49,412 bases of DNA from Comamonas sp. (GTDB taxonomy: Bacteria > Pseudomonadota > Gammaproteobacteria > Burkholderiales > Burkholderiaceae_C), in contig NZ_SPEY01000084.1 in assembly GCF_009360615.1 (NCBI RefSeq), positions 1-49,412 of the forward strand, given 5' to 3'. A program made the position numbers and the translations under genes. Positions 20,778-29,435 of this stretch are shown here, piece by piece (position 1 is the stretch's first letter; each line of letters opens with the position of its first letter). The notes below the pieces were generated by a model. It searched no databases. It was not told the DNA's origin and worked only from the letters and a program-made list of their open reading frames with translations.

Positions 20778-22358
20778 TCAACTGCCCCACAATTGCCTGG
20801 CCAGTTGCTCGAACTGGCGGCGCATCACGTTTTTCTGCACCTTGCCGGTGGCGGTTGATGGGAATGCCTCCACAAAATGCACCAGCTTGGGCATCTCGAA
20901 CCCGCTGAGATGATGGCGGCAATGGGCCAGAATCGACTCCGAGTCGACATTCGAGCCCGGCTTGCGCATGACGAAGGCACAGACCGCCTCGCTCCAGTGC
21001 GGATGCGGCAGGCCGAACACGGCAGCGGCGGCCACCTCCGGATGAGCCAGCACTACCGCTTCGACCTTCACGCTGGCGACATTCTCGCCGCCGGACTTGA
21101 TCATGTCCTTCTTGCGGTCGATGAACTCCATGCGCCACTGGGCGTCCCACCTGCCCAGGTCGCCGGTATGGTGCCAGCCGAACTTCTGCGCCTCAGCCGT
21201 CGCCTTGGCATCCTTGAAATACCCCAGCATGGCATTGGGGCCGCGATGCACGATCTCGCCGACCTGACCGGGCCCCAGCAGATTGCCATCGTCATCCATG
21301 ACGGCGGTCTCGCAAGTGCTCAGTGATCGGCCCCAGAAATTGGCATCGCATTCGGCATGGAGCAAGGGATGGAACGTCATGGTGGCCGGATAGATCTCGG
21401 TCTGCCCGGTGGCCAACGCGATATCGCGACACATGCGCTGCGCAATCTGGGCGATCAAGGGCTTGGGGATGGGCGCCATGGCATAGATGCATTTCCGGAT
21501 GGTGGTCGGCAAGAAGTCAGGATCGGCCAGTACTGCCGCATACATCAGGGGCAGCCCGACAAAAATCGTCACCCCTTCCCTGACGACCAGCTGCCCCACC
21601 TCGGCCGGTACGAACTGCCGCGTGAGCACGGTGCATGCGCCTGCCGCCAGCGCCGTCTGCACCAGCGAGTGCTGGGCACAGTGGAACAGGGGCAGCCAGC
21701 CACTGAGCACATCGGCCTCGTCGTATTTCATCTCGTCGATATTGCCCTTGACTGCTGCATACACCGACAGATGCGAATGAACCACTCCCTTGGGATGGCC
21801 CGTGGTGCCGCTGGTGTACATGAGCAAGGCGGCCTGGCTGTCGTCGATATCGACCTCGGGCAGCATGTCGGCCTGCCCTGCCTCGGCCTGCGCCAGAGAG
21901 ATGCCCGGCAATGGCTGCGGCAGCCGCGCACGCGTGATGACGAGCGGCACTTGCAGCTGCTGCAAAAGCCCGGCCAGTCCGGGCAGGTCCAGCAGCTCCT
22001 GATCGACCACCACTGCCGACACCTCGGCATGCCGCAGGATGTAGTCGATGCTCGATACCTCCAGCCTGATATTGACGGGCACCCACACCTGAGCCGCTTT
22101 GTGAATGGCATTGCAGGCCACCACCATGTCTATGGAGTTGGCGCACAGCATGCCGACCTGCTTGCCCGGCCCCAGCGTTGACAGCAGATAGTGCGCGAAG
22201 CGTGAACTTCGCGCATCCAGGTCGTCATAGCCGATGCGTTCGGCACCATCGACCAGCGCCGTGCGGCTGCCGAACTTGCGCGCACTACGATAGAGCAGGT
22301 CACCCAGCGCAATGCGCCGGATGCGCCGAGCCTCTTTCGTCAGACTCATCTCGATCAT
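20778..22358 (-). CDS. Acyl-CoA synthetase (AMP-binding)
   Basis: A 526-residue ANL-superfamily ligase that activates a carboxylic acid to acyl-AMP and then acyl-CoA. Core motifs are YTSGTTGHPKG (A3), 'ATGQTEIYP' (A5 region), HTGDLGRWD (A7), DRKKDMIKSGGENV (A8) and the C-terminal STATGKVQKNVMR with the A10 lysine, all intact. ATG 22358 has AAGGAG 8 bases upstream. It is the last gene of the minus-strand catabolic operon, 63 bases after the decayed SDR. The acid is unknown; an isoprenoid or branched acid is suggested by the operon. Confidence 0.9.
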   Translation of the reverse strand: MIEMSLTKEARRIRRIALGDLLYRSARKFGSRTALVDGAERIGYDDLDARSSRFAHYLLSTLGPGKQVGMLCANSIDMVVACNAIHKAAQVWVPVNIRLEVSSIDYILRHAEVSAVVVDQELLDLPGLAGLLQQLQVPLVITRARLPQPLPGISLAQAEAGQADMLPEVDIDDSQAALLMYTSGTTGHPKGVVHSHLSVYAAVKGNIDEMKYDEADVLSGWLPLFHCAQHSLVQTALAAGACTVLTRQFVPAEVGQLVVREGVTIFVGLPLMYAAVLADPDFLPTTIRKCIYAMAPIPKPLIAQIAQRMCRDIALATGQTEIYPATMTFHPLLHAECDANFWGRSLSTCETAVMDDDGNLLGPGQVGEIVHRGPNAMLGYFKDAKATAEAQKFGWHHTGDLGRWDAQWRMEFIDRKKDMIKSGGENVASVKVEAVVLAHPEVAAAAVFGLPHPHWSEAVCAFVMRKPGSNVDSESILAHCRHHLSGFEMPKLVHFVEAFPSTATGKVQKNVMRRQFEQLARQLWGS

Positions 22359-22421
22359 GGTTTGTCTCCTTGATAGTGTGCAACCCGGAACCCATAACCC
22401 ACGCTTTTTCTTGTTGTGTCT

Positions 22422-22955
22422 CTAATCCTGCTGCGGCATGGCCATCGCGGCGGCAGCAACCATGGGCGAAAGCTGGCCCTGCGGCCCTGAGCCCTGCGTC
22501 AAAGGCCCTGGCCGTGCCGGCGGTCGCCGGCCACATCGCGGCCCGAAGACAGGGCCCGCGGGGCCATATCTGCGGTTGTGCCCATGCGCCCCAGCGGCAC
22601 CATGGAGCGCACCAGTGCATCTGCAGGGCCTGGCACTGCGCGGCGGCGCAAGCCTGCCTTGGCCGCGATGGAGCCGTGCGAGCGTGCATTCACACAGATG
22701 CCCCTGCCCGCCCCGCTCCTGCGCCGGCCCCCGCGCCAGATGGTGCACTGCGCCCCTGCCAGCCCGGCCATGGTTCCAGGGCATCGTGGCGAGGGTGGAC
22801 TGCGGCGCGCCGAGGAAGATCAGGCGGGACCGGGGTTGCCGCAGAGGCTCCCGCGCCCGATGCGCGACAGGACCGCTGCGGGCACCCCACGGGCGGATGC
22901 CGTGGATGCCGGCGCACGCCATCACCTGGAGATCCGAGAAGCCTGGCGGCACCAT
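22422..22955 (-). pseudogene. Decayed SDR gene (deletion plus frameshifts)
   Basis: Reading from an ATG at 22955, which has a GAGG 7 bases upstream and starts 9 bases after the preceding ligase stop, the first frame gives an SDR-like start ('ACAGIHGI', cf. TGxxxGIG). It then goes directly to 'LIFLGAPQSTLATMPW', a mid-protein SDR strand, skipping some 80 residues. Near 22700 the SDR reading moves to another frame ('ICVNA', 'SHGSIAAKAGL', 'MVPLGRMGTTADMA'), and near 22520 to a third that ends at 22422. The order of these fragments follows an SDR from N- to C-terminus. So this is a former 250-280-residue dehydrogenase with an internal deletion and at least two frameshifts. No single frame is a good protein. 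Confidence 0.6.
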
Positions 22956-22963
22956 CACGGACC

Positions 22964-24496
22964 TCACTCCTCTGCCCGCAGACGGGCTTTCTCGATCTTT
23001 CCTGCCGGGGTCAACGGCAACTCGGTGCGGAACACCAGCTGGCGCGGCAGCTTGTAGTCCGCCAGTTGCTGGCGGCAATGCGCGAGCAGCTCCTCCTCGT
23101 TCACGCTGGCACCGGGCCGGGTCACGATGTAGTAGCGCCCCACCTCGCCCAACACAGGGTCCGGCACGCCGATGCCGGCGACCATCAGCACGCCTGCATG
23201 ACTGGCGATCACGCTCTCGACCTCGCTGGGATAGACGTTGAAACCGCCCTGTATGAACATGTCTTTTTGCCGCCCCTTGAGGTAGATCAGGCCCCGCTCA
23301 TCGACAAGCCCCAGATCCCCAGAATGCAGCCAGCCGCCGGCAAACGCCTCTTCGTCCTGCTGCTGCCCCACATAGGCCGGAATCACCCCAGCACCACGAA
23401 ACCACAGCTCCCCCACCTCGCCGCTGCGCAGTTCCTCTCCGTCAGCCCCGGCCACGCGCAGCTGTACCCCTTGCAGCGGCTTGCCGATGCTGTGCAGCAG
23501 GGCCTGCTGATCCGCCTGCCAAGGTGTCATCGCGATGGCACCGGAAGTCTCGGACAGACCGTAGAGATTCATGATGTTCACGCCCGGAAACTGCTGCTGC
23601 AGCCGCTGCAGCAACACCGGCTCCACATTCGATCCGCCCACCACAATCAGGCGCAGCCGGCTCATATCCACCTCGGCCAGAAGCGGATGCATGAGCAGCA
23701 GCGTCAGCATGGTGGGCACGCCCACCAGCCAGGTCGGCCGATGCTCTTGCGCCATCCTCAACACGCATTCGGGGCTGAACATGGGCACCAGCTCGCAGCA
23801 ACCGCCCGCCAGCAGCATGGTCAGCACGCCGCAGGTAATGCCGCCCACATGGTTGAGCGGCATGGCCAGTTGCACCATATCCTCCGCCACAGCCTTCACA
23901 TGCGCATGCTGCGCCAGCGCTGAGCCCAATTGAGAGCGATGCGTCAGCCCTGCGGCCTTGGGCCTGCCCGTGGTGCCCGAGGTGTAGATGATCATCAGCA
24001 GGTCATCCGGTGCAGGGCCGGGGCCTGCAGGCGGGACTTTTGCGCCCGGCTGCAGCGACTGCTCAAAGCTCTCGTCCACCCACAGCAGATGCTCCAGCGC
24101 CGCCAGACGCCGACGGGCCTGCGCCAGAGTGTTCTGGTAGTCGAAGCCGGCAAACTCGCGCGGAGCAAGCACGGCCTTGACCTGGCTGTCCTGCAGCATG
24201 AAGTCCAGCTCGGCATCGCGGTATCGGACGCTGAGGCCCACCACGACCAGCCCCGTCTTCGCCGCAGCCAGATAGCTCAGCACCCAGGGCAGACCGTTGG
24301 GCAGGATGATGCCGATGCGATCACCGGGCCGCAGACCCAGCGAGGACAGATGGGCGGCCCAGGCGCCGGCCATCACATCCACCTGCTGCCAGCTGTAGCT
24401 GCGCCCCTGGTCGATGTAGGCGGTCCTGTCTGGATGCGCGGCCACGGTCTGCGCCAATGCCTGGGCCACGGTCTGGGGAGTAGTACAAGCGTTCAT
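22964..24496 (-). CDS. Acyl-CoA synthetase (AMP-binding)
   Basis: A 510-residue ANL ligase. Motifs are IIYTSGTTGRPKA (A3), 'NLYGLSETSG' (A5), 'HSGDLGLVDERG' (A7), KGRQKDMFIQGGFNVYP (A8) and LTPAGKIEKARLR with the A10 lysine. ATG 24496 is chosen with a GGAG 9 bases upstream; the TTG two codons earlier is not needed. It lies 18 bases below the beta-keto acid cleavage enzyme gene in the same operon. In the pseudomonad atu cluster a ligase (AtuH) activates the terpenoid acid; either this gene or the one at 20778 could have that job. Confidence 0.9.
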   Translation of the reverse strand: MNACTTPQTVAQALAQTVAAHPDRTAYIDQGRSYSWQQVDVMAGAWAAHLSSLGLRPGDRIGIILPNGLPWVLSYLAAAKTGLVVVGLSVRYRDAELDFMLQDSQVKAVLAPREFAGFDYQNTLAQARRRLAALEHLLWVDESFEQSLQPGAKVPPAGPGPAPDDLLMIIYTSGTTGRPKAAGLTHRSQLGSALAQHAHVKAVAEDMVQLAMPLNHVGGITCGVLTMLLAGGCCELVPMFSPECVLRMAQEHRPTWLVGVPTMLTLLLMHPLLAEVDMSRLRLIVVGGSNVEPVLLQRLQQQFPGVNIMNLYGLSETSGAIAMTPWQADQQALLHSIGKPLQGVQLRVAGADGEELRSGEVGELWFRGAGVIPAYVGQQQDEEAFAGGWLHSGDLGLVDERGLIYLKGRQKDMFIQGGFNVYPSEVESVIASHAGVLMVAGIGVPDPVLGEVGRYYIVTRPGASVNEEELLAHCRQQLADYKLPRQLVFRTELPLTPAGKIEKARLRAEE

Positions 24497-24514
24497 CTGC
24501 AAGCTCTCCCCGAT

Positions 24515-25381
24515 TCAGGCCGCCAGATGCAGCATCTGCCTGGCTTCCCTGGGAGTGGCGACCTCACGCCCCACATCGCGCGCATAGCGCGCCAGCTGCT
24601 CGATCAAAGGAGCGTTGGATGCAACCTTGCTGCCGTCGGGCAGATAGAAAGTGTCTTCCAGTCCGCTGCGCAGATGTCCGCCGAGCTCGGCTGTGCGCAA
24701 ATGCGTGGGCCAGATCTCGCTGCGCCCGATCAGCGTGGTCTGCCAGGGCGCATCCTTGATCTTGAGCCTGAGCAGTATGGGCAGCAGATCGGGGTCTGCC
24801 GGCATGCCGGACTCCACCCCCATCACGAAGTTGTATTCGGGCAGGCCTCGGTACATGCCGGTTTCCACATACATGCCCACGCAGCGCACGATGCCCACGT
24901 CAAAGCACTCGAACTCGGGCAGCGTGTGGGTCTCGGCCATCACATCGAGAAAGTCCTGCACCTTGGCGGGCTGGTTGTCGAACAGCATGGGGGGCCAGGC
25001 CCAGCTTCCGTTGCTGCGGGTCTTCAGATAGTTGAGCGAGCCCGCATTGCAGGCCGCCATCTCGGGACGCGTGGCACGTAAACAATCCAACGGTCCCTGG
25101 TAGTCGGGGCCGACCACGCCAGTGGTCTGATTGATGATGAGCTCGGGGCAGGCTGCACGCATGGCATCCACGCAGGCCCTGGCCACTGCCGGATCCCAGC
25201 TGGGCAGATGACCCTTGCCCTCCTCCTGGCGCCTGAAGTGGACATGAACCACCGATGCGCCTGCGTCGTAGGCTCGGCGCGCCTCCTGCGCCAGCTGCTC
25301 CGGCGTCACGGGCACATGATGCTGATTCGGATCGGTCAGTACCCCGGTAATGGAACAGGTAATAATGGCTTTGTCGGACAT
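24515..25381 (-). CDS. Beta-keto acid cleavage enzyme (BKACE, DUF849)
   Basis: A 288-residue BKACE-family TIM-barrel protein. Family members combine a beta-keto acid with acetyl-CoA to give acetoacetate and a new acyl-CoA; the founding one (Kce) acts on 3-keto-5-aminohexanoate in lysine fermentation. The zinc-binding HxH is His46/His48 (VVHVHFR), and the third ligand is likely Glu242 in GHLRSGLED. The substrate-interacting 'NQTTG' (84-88) is present. ATG 25381 has AAGGAG 4 bases upstream. It sits between an acyl-CoA dehydrogenase and a ligase in the terpenoid-like operon and no lysine-fermentation genes are present, so the substrate is probably another beta-keto acid. Confidence 0.9.
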   Translation of the reverse strand: MSDKAIITCSITGVLTDPNQHHVPVTPEQLAQEARRAYDAGASVVHVHFRRQEEGKGHLPSWDPAVARACVDAMRAACPELIINQTTGVVGPDYQGPLDCLRATRPEMAACNAGSLNYLKTRSNGSWAWPPMLFDNQPAKVQDFLDVMAETHTLPEFECFDVGIVRCVGMYVETGMYRGLPEYNFVMGVESGMPADPDLLPILLRLKIKDAPWQTTLIGRSEIWPTHLRTAELGGHLRSGLEDTFYLPDGSKVASNAPLIEQLARYARDVGREVATPREARQMLHLAA

Positions 25382-25482
25382 ATCGCTCCTTGGATAGAAG
25401 CTGATAACGCTTCATTCACAAGCGTTTCAGGCTGATTCGCTCAAATTTCCCGGCAACGGCTGAGGCCGCTGCAACAGCCGCG

Positions 25483-26625
25483 CTAGATACGCCACTGGCG
25501 CGCGGCCAGCTCTTTCATGATTTCCTCGGTGCCGCCGCCAATCGTCAACACCTTGACTTCGCGGTAGATGCGCTCGCTCAGCGTGCCGCGCATGAAACCC
25601 ATGCCACCCAGAATCTGCACCGCCGTGTCGGCACAGAACTGCATGGTCTGGGTGGCGTGGTTCTTGAGCACGCAGACCTCGCCCACCCAGTCCGCCCCGT
25701 TATCGCCGCCGTCGGCACGTGCGCAGACGGCGTTGATCCAGGCTTCGGTGCTGCGCAGGCGCTGCTGCATGTCCACCAGCTTGTGCCGTATGACCTGATG
25801 CTGGTTGAGCGTCACGCCGAAGGTCTGGCGCTGCTGCGCCCAGGCCAGCGCCTCGTCATAGCAGGCCTGGGCAAAGCCCAGCGCAGCGCAGGCAATGCCC
25901 AGGCGCTCGCCGTTGAAGTTGTGCATGATGGCTCGAAAGCCTTCACCTTCGACCCCTAGCAGATGAGCGGCGGGCACGCGCACGCCGTCAAAGAGCAGGT
26001 GGGCCGTGTCCGAGCATTGCCAGCCCATCTTGTGCAGCGGCCTGCGGAGCAGTCCCGCGCTGTCGCCCGGCACGAGGATCAGGGAGATGCCGCAAGCACC
26101 TCTGTCCTCGCCCGTGCGCACCGCTACCGTGATCCAGTCGGCACGCATGCCCGAGGTGATGAAGGTCTTCTCGCCCTCGATCACATACTCGTCGCCCTCG
26201 CGCCTGGCCCGGGTGCGCAGTGCCGCCACGTCCGATCCGCCACCGGGTTCGGTAATCGCCAGCGCCGCGATCCTGCGCCCCGCCAGCACATCGGGTACCA
26301 CCTGCTGCTGGAGCGCATCGCTGCCCAGAGCCACCACAGGCGGCAGGCCGATGTTGTGCGACAACAGGCTGGCCAGCACGCCGCCGCTGCCGCCGTGGCG
26401 GCACAGTGCCAGCCACAGGGCGGCGCGCAGGCTGTGTGTGGCCGCGGTACCACCAAGCGCCTCGGGGTAGCCGATGCCGAGCAGCCCCAGCTCGGCGGCC
26501 TGGCGATAGAGCTGGCGTGGGAACTGGCCGGCCTCGTCCCAGGCCGTGACATGGGGAGCGATATGCTCGCGCGCGAAGCGGCGCACCAGGTCATAGAGCA
26601 TTTCGCGTTCGGCGGCATCCGTCAT
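25483..26625 (-). CDS. Acyl-CoA dehydrogenase
   Basis: A 380-residue FAD-dependent acyl-CoA dehydrogenase, introducing a 2,3 double bond and passing electrons to ETF. Features are 'ALAITEPGGGSDVAAL', 'YVIEGEKTFITSG', 'FGVTLNQHQVIRHKLVDM' and the C-terminal 'GGMGFMRGTLSERIYREVK'. The usual MCAD-type Glu position (xEGT) is Gly (GGGT); the catalytic base is probably the Glu of 'NGERLGIA', as in isovaleryl-CoA and long-chain enzymes. That favours a branched or long substrate. The start at 26625 overlaps the stop of the carboxylase alpha subunit (ATGA). Confidence 0.9.
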   Translation of the reverse strand: MTDAAEREMLYDLVRRFAREHIAPHVTAWDEAGQFPRQLYRQAAELGLLGIGYPEALGGTAATHSLRAALWLALCRHGGSGGVLASLLSHNIGLPPVVALGSDALQQQVVPDVLAGRRIAALAITEPGGGSDVAALRTRARREGDEYVIEGEKTFITSGMRADWITVAVRTGEDRGACGISLILVPGDSAGLLRRPLHKMGWQCSDTAHLLFDGVRVPAAHLLGVEGEGFRAIMHNFNGERLGIACAALGFAQACYDEALAWAQQRQTFGVTLNQHQVIRHKLVDMQQRLRSTEAWINAVCARADGGDNGADWVGEVCVLKNHATQTMQFCADTAVQILGGMGFMRGTLSERIYREVKVLTIGGGTEEIMKELAARQWRI

Positions 26626-28595
26626 GGGGGTCCTCCAGGCATGGGCACCAGTTTCAGCAGCACCTGGCCTGGCGCCACCTGCTGGCCGGCATGGACCAGC
26701 ACTGCCTCCACGCGGCAGTCGGCCTTCACGCTCAGGCCGTGCTCCAGCTTCATGGACTCAATGACCACGACCACATCGCCGGCCTTCAGCACCTGCCCGT
26801 CCTGCACGCCCAGCTGCACCACACGCCCGTTGAACGGGGCGCGCAGCTCTGCGGTCTGGCCCGCTGCCGCCGCATTCTCCGGCGGTGCATAGCTTGCATC
26901 TTCGACCCACCAGTCCACGTCGCCCGCCTGCAGATGCCAACGCTGCCCGCCCTGCCCGGCGGGCAGCTCCACGGCCTGCACGGTCTGGCTCAGGCCCGCA
27001 GCTCTCGCTCGCCAGCCATGGGCCAGCAGCGCGTCGACCTGCAGCAGCGCAGGCTCGGCGCCGTGCCGCTGCAGCAGCCAGCTGTCTGCGGTCTCGGGCC
27101 GAAGCATCAGTGCCTGCGTCCGGCCCCGGTGCTGCAGCTTGCGCAACTGGGCATAGCTGCAGGCCAGCGGCCCCGGCCTTTGGCCCACGGCGCACAGCGC
27201 TCCCCAGTGCTGGTGCGCCAGGACCTCCTTGTCCCGCAGCAGCTGCTGCAAGCGTGGCGCATCGCTCGCCAGATAGGAGATCAGAGCCTGGCCCCGCCTG
27301 AACACCTCGTCGTTCAGGCACTCAATCAGAAAGGCGCGATTGGTCGGCAAGCCCAGCACCGAGAGGCTGCCCAATGCATGAATCATCCGGTCGATGGCTT
27401 GCTCGCGCGTTGGCGCATGGACGATCAGCTTGCCCAGCATGGCGTCGTAATAGGGAGTGACTTCGCTGCCGGTGTGCAACGCGTGGTCAAAGCGCAGCGG
27501 CGCGCGACTGAAGACGGCGGCCTCGGGTGCCGAGAAATGCCGCACCACGCCTGTATGGGGCTGAAAGTTCTCGTCTTCGGCGCACAGCCGCACCTCGATG
27601 GCATGGCCGTCGAGCCGAACCTGCTGCTGTGTCAGCGGCAAGGCTTCGCCGCGCGCCACGCGAATCTGCCACTCGACCAGATCCAGGCCCGTCAAGGCCT
27701 CGGTCACGGGATGCTCGACCTGCAGTCTGGTGTTCATCTCCATCAGATAGAACTGCCGGCCTTCAACCAGGAATTCCACCGTACCTGCCCCCTCATAGCC
27801 TGCGGCCTTGGCCAGGGCCACGGCGCAGCGGCCCATGTGCTCGCGCTGCTCGGCACTGACGGCCGGACTGGGGGCTTCCTCGATGATCTTCTGGTGTCGG
27901 CGCTGAACCGAGCAATCGCGCTCCCCCAGATGAATCACATGGCCGTGCCCGTCCGCAAACACCTGCACCTCCACATGGCGCGGATGCATGACGGCACGCT
28001 CCACCAGCAAGTCACCGTTGCCGAAGCCAGCCAGAGCCTCCGAACGTGCGCTGCTCAGAGCGGCATGCAGCTGCTGGGCACTCTCCACCAGCCGCATGCC
28101 GCGCCCACCCCCGCCAGCCACGGCCTTGACCATGACGGGGTAGCCAATCATGGCGGCTTCGTCGGCAAAGCGCGCGTCACACTGGTCGTCGCCTTCGTAG
28201 CCCGGCAGACAGGGCACGCCATGGGCCTTGGCCAGTTGCTTGGCGGCGGCCTTGCTGCCGAGCTGGCGGATCGCCGCCGGCGGCGGGCCGATCCAGATCA
28301 GGCCCGCTTCCTGGACGGCCTGGGCAAAGCCCGCATCCTCGCTGAGAAAGCCGTAGCCGGGGTGCACGGCATCGGCCCCTGTTGCCTTGGCGGCCGCCAG
28401 CAGCTTGTGCATGTCCAGATAGCTCTGTGCCGATGTCAGCCCGCCCAGTGCATAGGCCTGCGTGGACTGTTGCACGTGAAGGCTTTGCGCATCCGCATCC
28501 GAGTACACCGCCACGGTCTCTATGCCCATGCGCCGGGCCGTGGCCATGATGCGCAGCGCAATCTCGCCACGATTGGCAATCAGGATGCGCTTCAT
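26622..28595 (-). CDS. atuF: Acyl-CoA (geranyl-CoA-like) carboxylase, biotin subunit
   Basis: A 657-residue alpha subunit: biotin carboxylase plus biotin-carrier domain. The biotin carboxylase part (1-450) has MKRILIANRGEIALRI, the ATP-grasp loop AGGGGRGM, HLGERDCSVQRRHQK and EMNTRLQVEHPVTE. The C-terminal biotinyl domain has IESMKLEHG with biotinyl Lys616. It transfers CO2 from bicarbonate to biotin for the beta subunit encoded at 30668. Size and order (beta subunit, dehydrogenase, hydratase, alpha subunit) match AtuF of the atu cluster better than LiuD. ATG 28595 has AGGAGG upstream and overlaps the hydratase stop by ATGA; open reading 5' of this ATG is not coding. The atuF name is by synteny; the substrate is not proven. 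Confidence 0.82.
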   Translation of the reverse strand: MKRILIANRGEIALRIMATARRMGIETVAVYSDADAQSLHVQQSTQAYALGGLTSAQSYLDMHKLLAAAKATGADAVHPGYGFLSEDAGFAQAVQEAGLIWIGPPPAAIRQLGSKAAAKQLAKAHGVPCLPGYEGDDQCDARFADEAAMIGYPVMVKAVAGGGGRGMRLVESAQQLHAALSSARSEALAGFGNGDLLVERAVMHPRHVEVQVFADGHGHVIHLGERDCSVQRRHQKIIEEAPSPAVSAEQREHMGRCAVALAKAAGYEGAGTVEFLVEGRQFYLMEMNTRLQVEHPVTEALTGLDLVEWQIRVARGEALPLTQQQVRLDGHAIEVRLCAEDENFQPHTGVVRHFSAPEAAVFSRAPLRFDHALHTGSEVTPYYDAMLGKLIVHAPTREQAIDRMIHALGSLSVLGLPTNRAFLIECLNDEVFRRGQALISYLASDAPRLQQLLRDKEVLAHQHWGALCAVGQRPGPLACSYAQLRKLQHRGRTQALMLRPETADSWLLQRHGAEPALLQVDALLAHGWRARAAGLSQTVQAVELPAGQGGQRWHLQAGDVDWWVEDASYAPPENAAAAGQTAELRAPFNGRVVQLGVQDGQVLKAGDVVVVIESMKLEHGLSVKADCRVEAVLVHAGQQVAPGQVLLKLVPMPGGPP

Positions 28596-29425
28596 GATGT
28601 GCCTCCTGCCTTGCAGGTCCAGGGAGCGGGCTGCTTGCTGGAAAAGGCCTTGAGCCCCGCCCTCGCTTCGGCGCTGCGCAACGCGCTGGCAAAGACCTGC
28701 GCACCCTGGTTCAGCGATGCATCCAGACTTTGCCCCCCAATGGCTGCCAGCAGCTTTTTGGTGGCGGCCATCGCCTGTGGTGCGGCCTGCGCGCAGATCT
28801 CGAGCTGCTGCTGCAGCTGGCTCTGCCAGTGGACAGCGTCTGTGGCCTGGATCACGGCCTGCACCAGTCCGGCCTCCCGCGCCTGGCTTGCGGACCAGCG
28901 CTGACCGCCCAGCAGCCATTGGCGCGCCACGCCGTCGCCCAGCCTGCGCAGCACAAACGGCGCAATCTGCGCGGGCACGATGCCCAGCGTCACCTCGGGC
29001 GTCGCAAAGACGGCCTGCTGATCCGCCACCACCCAGTCGGCCACGCAGACCAGTCCCACACCGCCGCCCATGGCAGCGCCCTGCACAGCAGCGATCAGCA
29101 ACTGGGGCAGCTCCGCGAGCTCCTGCAGCAGCTGACCGAACTCGCGGTTGACCTGAACCAGCGGGTCCTGCGCCCCCGCAGGCAGCGGCGAGCCTATGCT
29201 GCTGGCAAAGCCGCCCAGGCTGCCTCCGGCACAGAAATGCCCGCCCGTGCCGCACAGCACCACCACGCGCAGCTGCGCATCCGTCTGCGCTCTTGTGGCC
29301 TGTTCGCGCAAGGCCTGCACCAGCTCGTCGGTCAGCGCATTGCGGGTTTGCGGCGAGTTCAGCCGCCACCATTCCACAAAGCCGTTGCCCAAGGGCTGGC
29401 GTTCGATTTCAAGCACCTGAGTCAT
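28592..29425 (-). CDS. atuE: Enoyl-CoA hydratase (AtuE-like)
   Basis: A 277-residue crotonase-fold protein. The oxyanion-hole regions are 'HFCAGGSLGGF' (about 63-73) and 'GAAMGGGVGLVCVADWVV' (about 115-132). 'FATPEVTLGIVPAQIAPFV' follows. In the atu pathway AtuE hydrates isohexenylglutaconyl-CoA after geranyl-CoA carboxylation, and this gene has the same place between the dehydrogenase and the alpha subunit. One acidic catalytic residue is visible (Glu of TPEVTLG). The start ATG at 29425 lies 10 bases after the dehydrogenase stop and the end overlaps the alpha subunit by ATGA. Assignment to AtuE is by synteny. Confidence 0.8.
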   Translation of the reverse strand: MTQVLEIERQPLGNGFVEWWRLNSPQTRNALTDELVQALREQATRAQTDAQLRVVVLCGTGGHFCAGGSLGGFASSIGSPLPAGAQDPLVQVNREFGQLLQELAELPQLLIAAVQGAAMGGGVGLVCVADWVVADQQAVFATPEVTLGIVPAQIAPFVLRRLGDGVARQWLLGGQRWSASQAREAGLVQAVIQATDAVHWQSQLQQQLEICAQAAPQAMAATKKLLAAIGGQSLDASLNQGAQVFASALRSAEARAGLKAFSSKQPAPWTCKAGGTS

Positions 29426-29435
29426 GCGCCGCTCC

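Noticed and set aside
28596..29372. Extension of the carboxylase alpha subunit to 916 residues
   Set aside because: The added N-terminal part overlaps the hydratase in another frame; MKRILIANRGEIALRI at 28595 is the family start with a good ribosome site.
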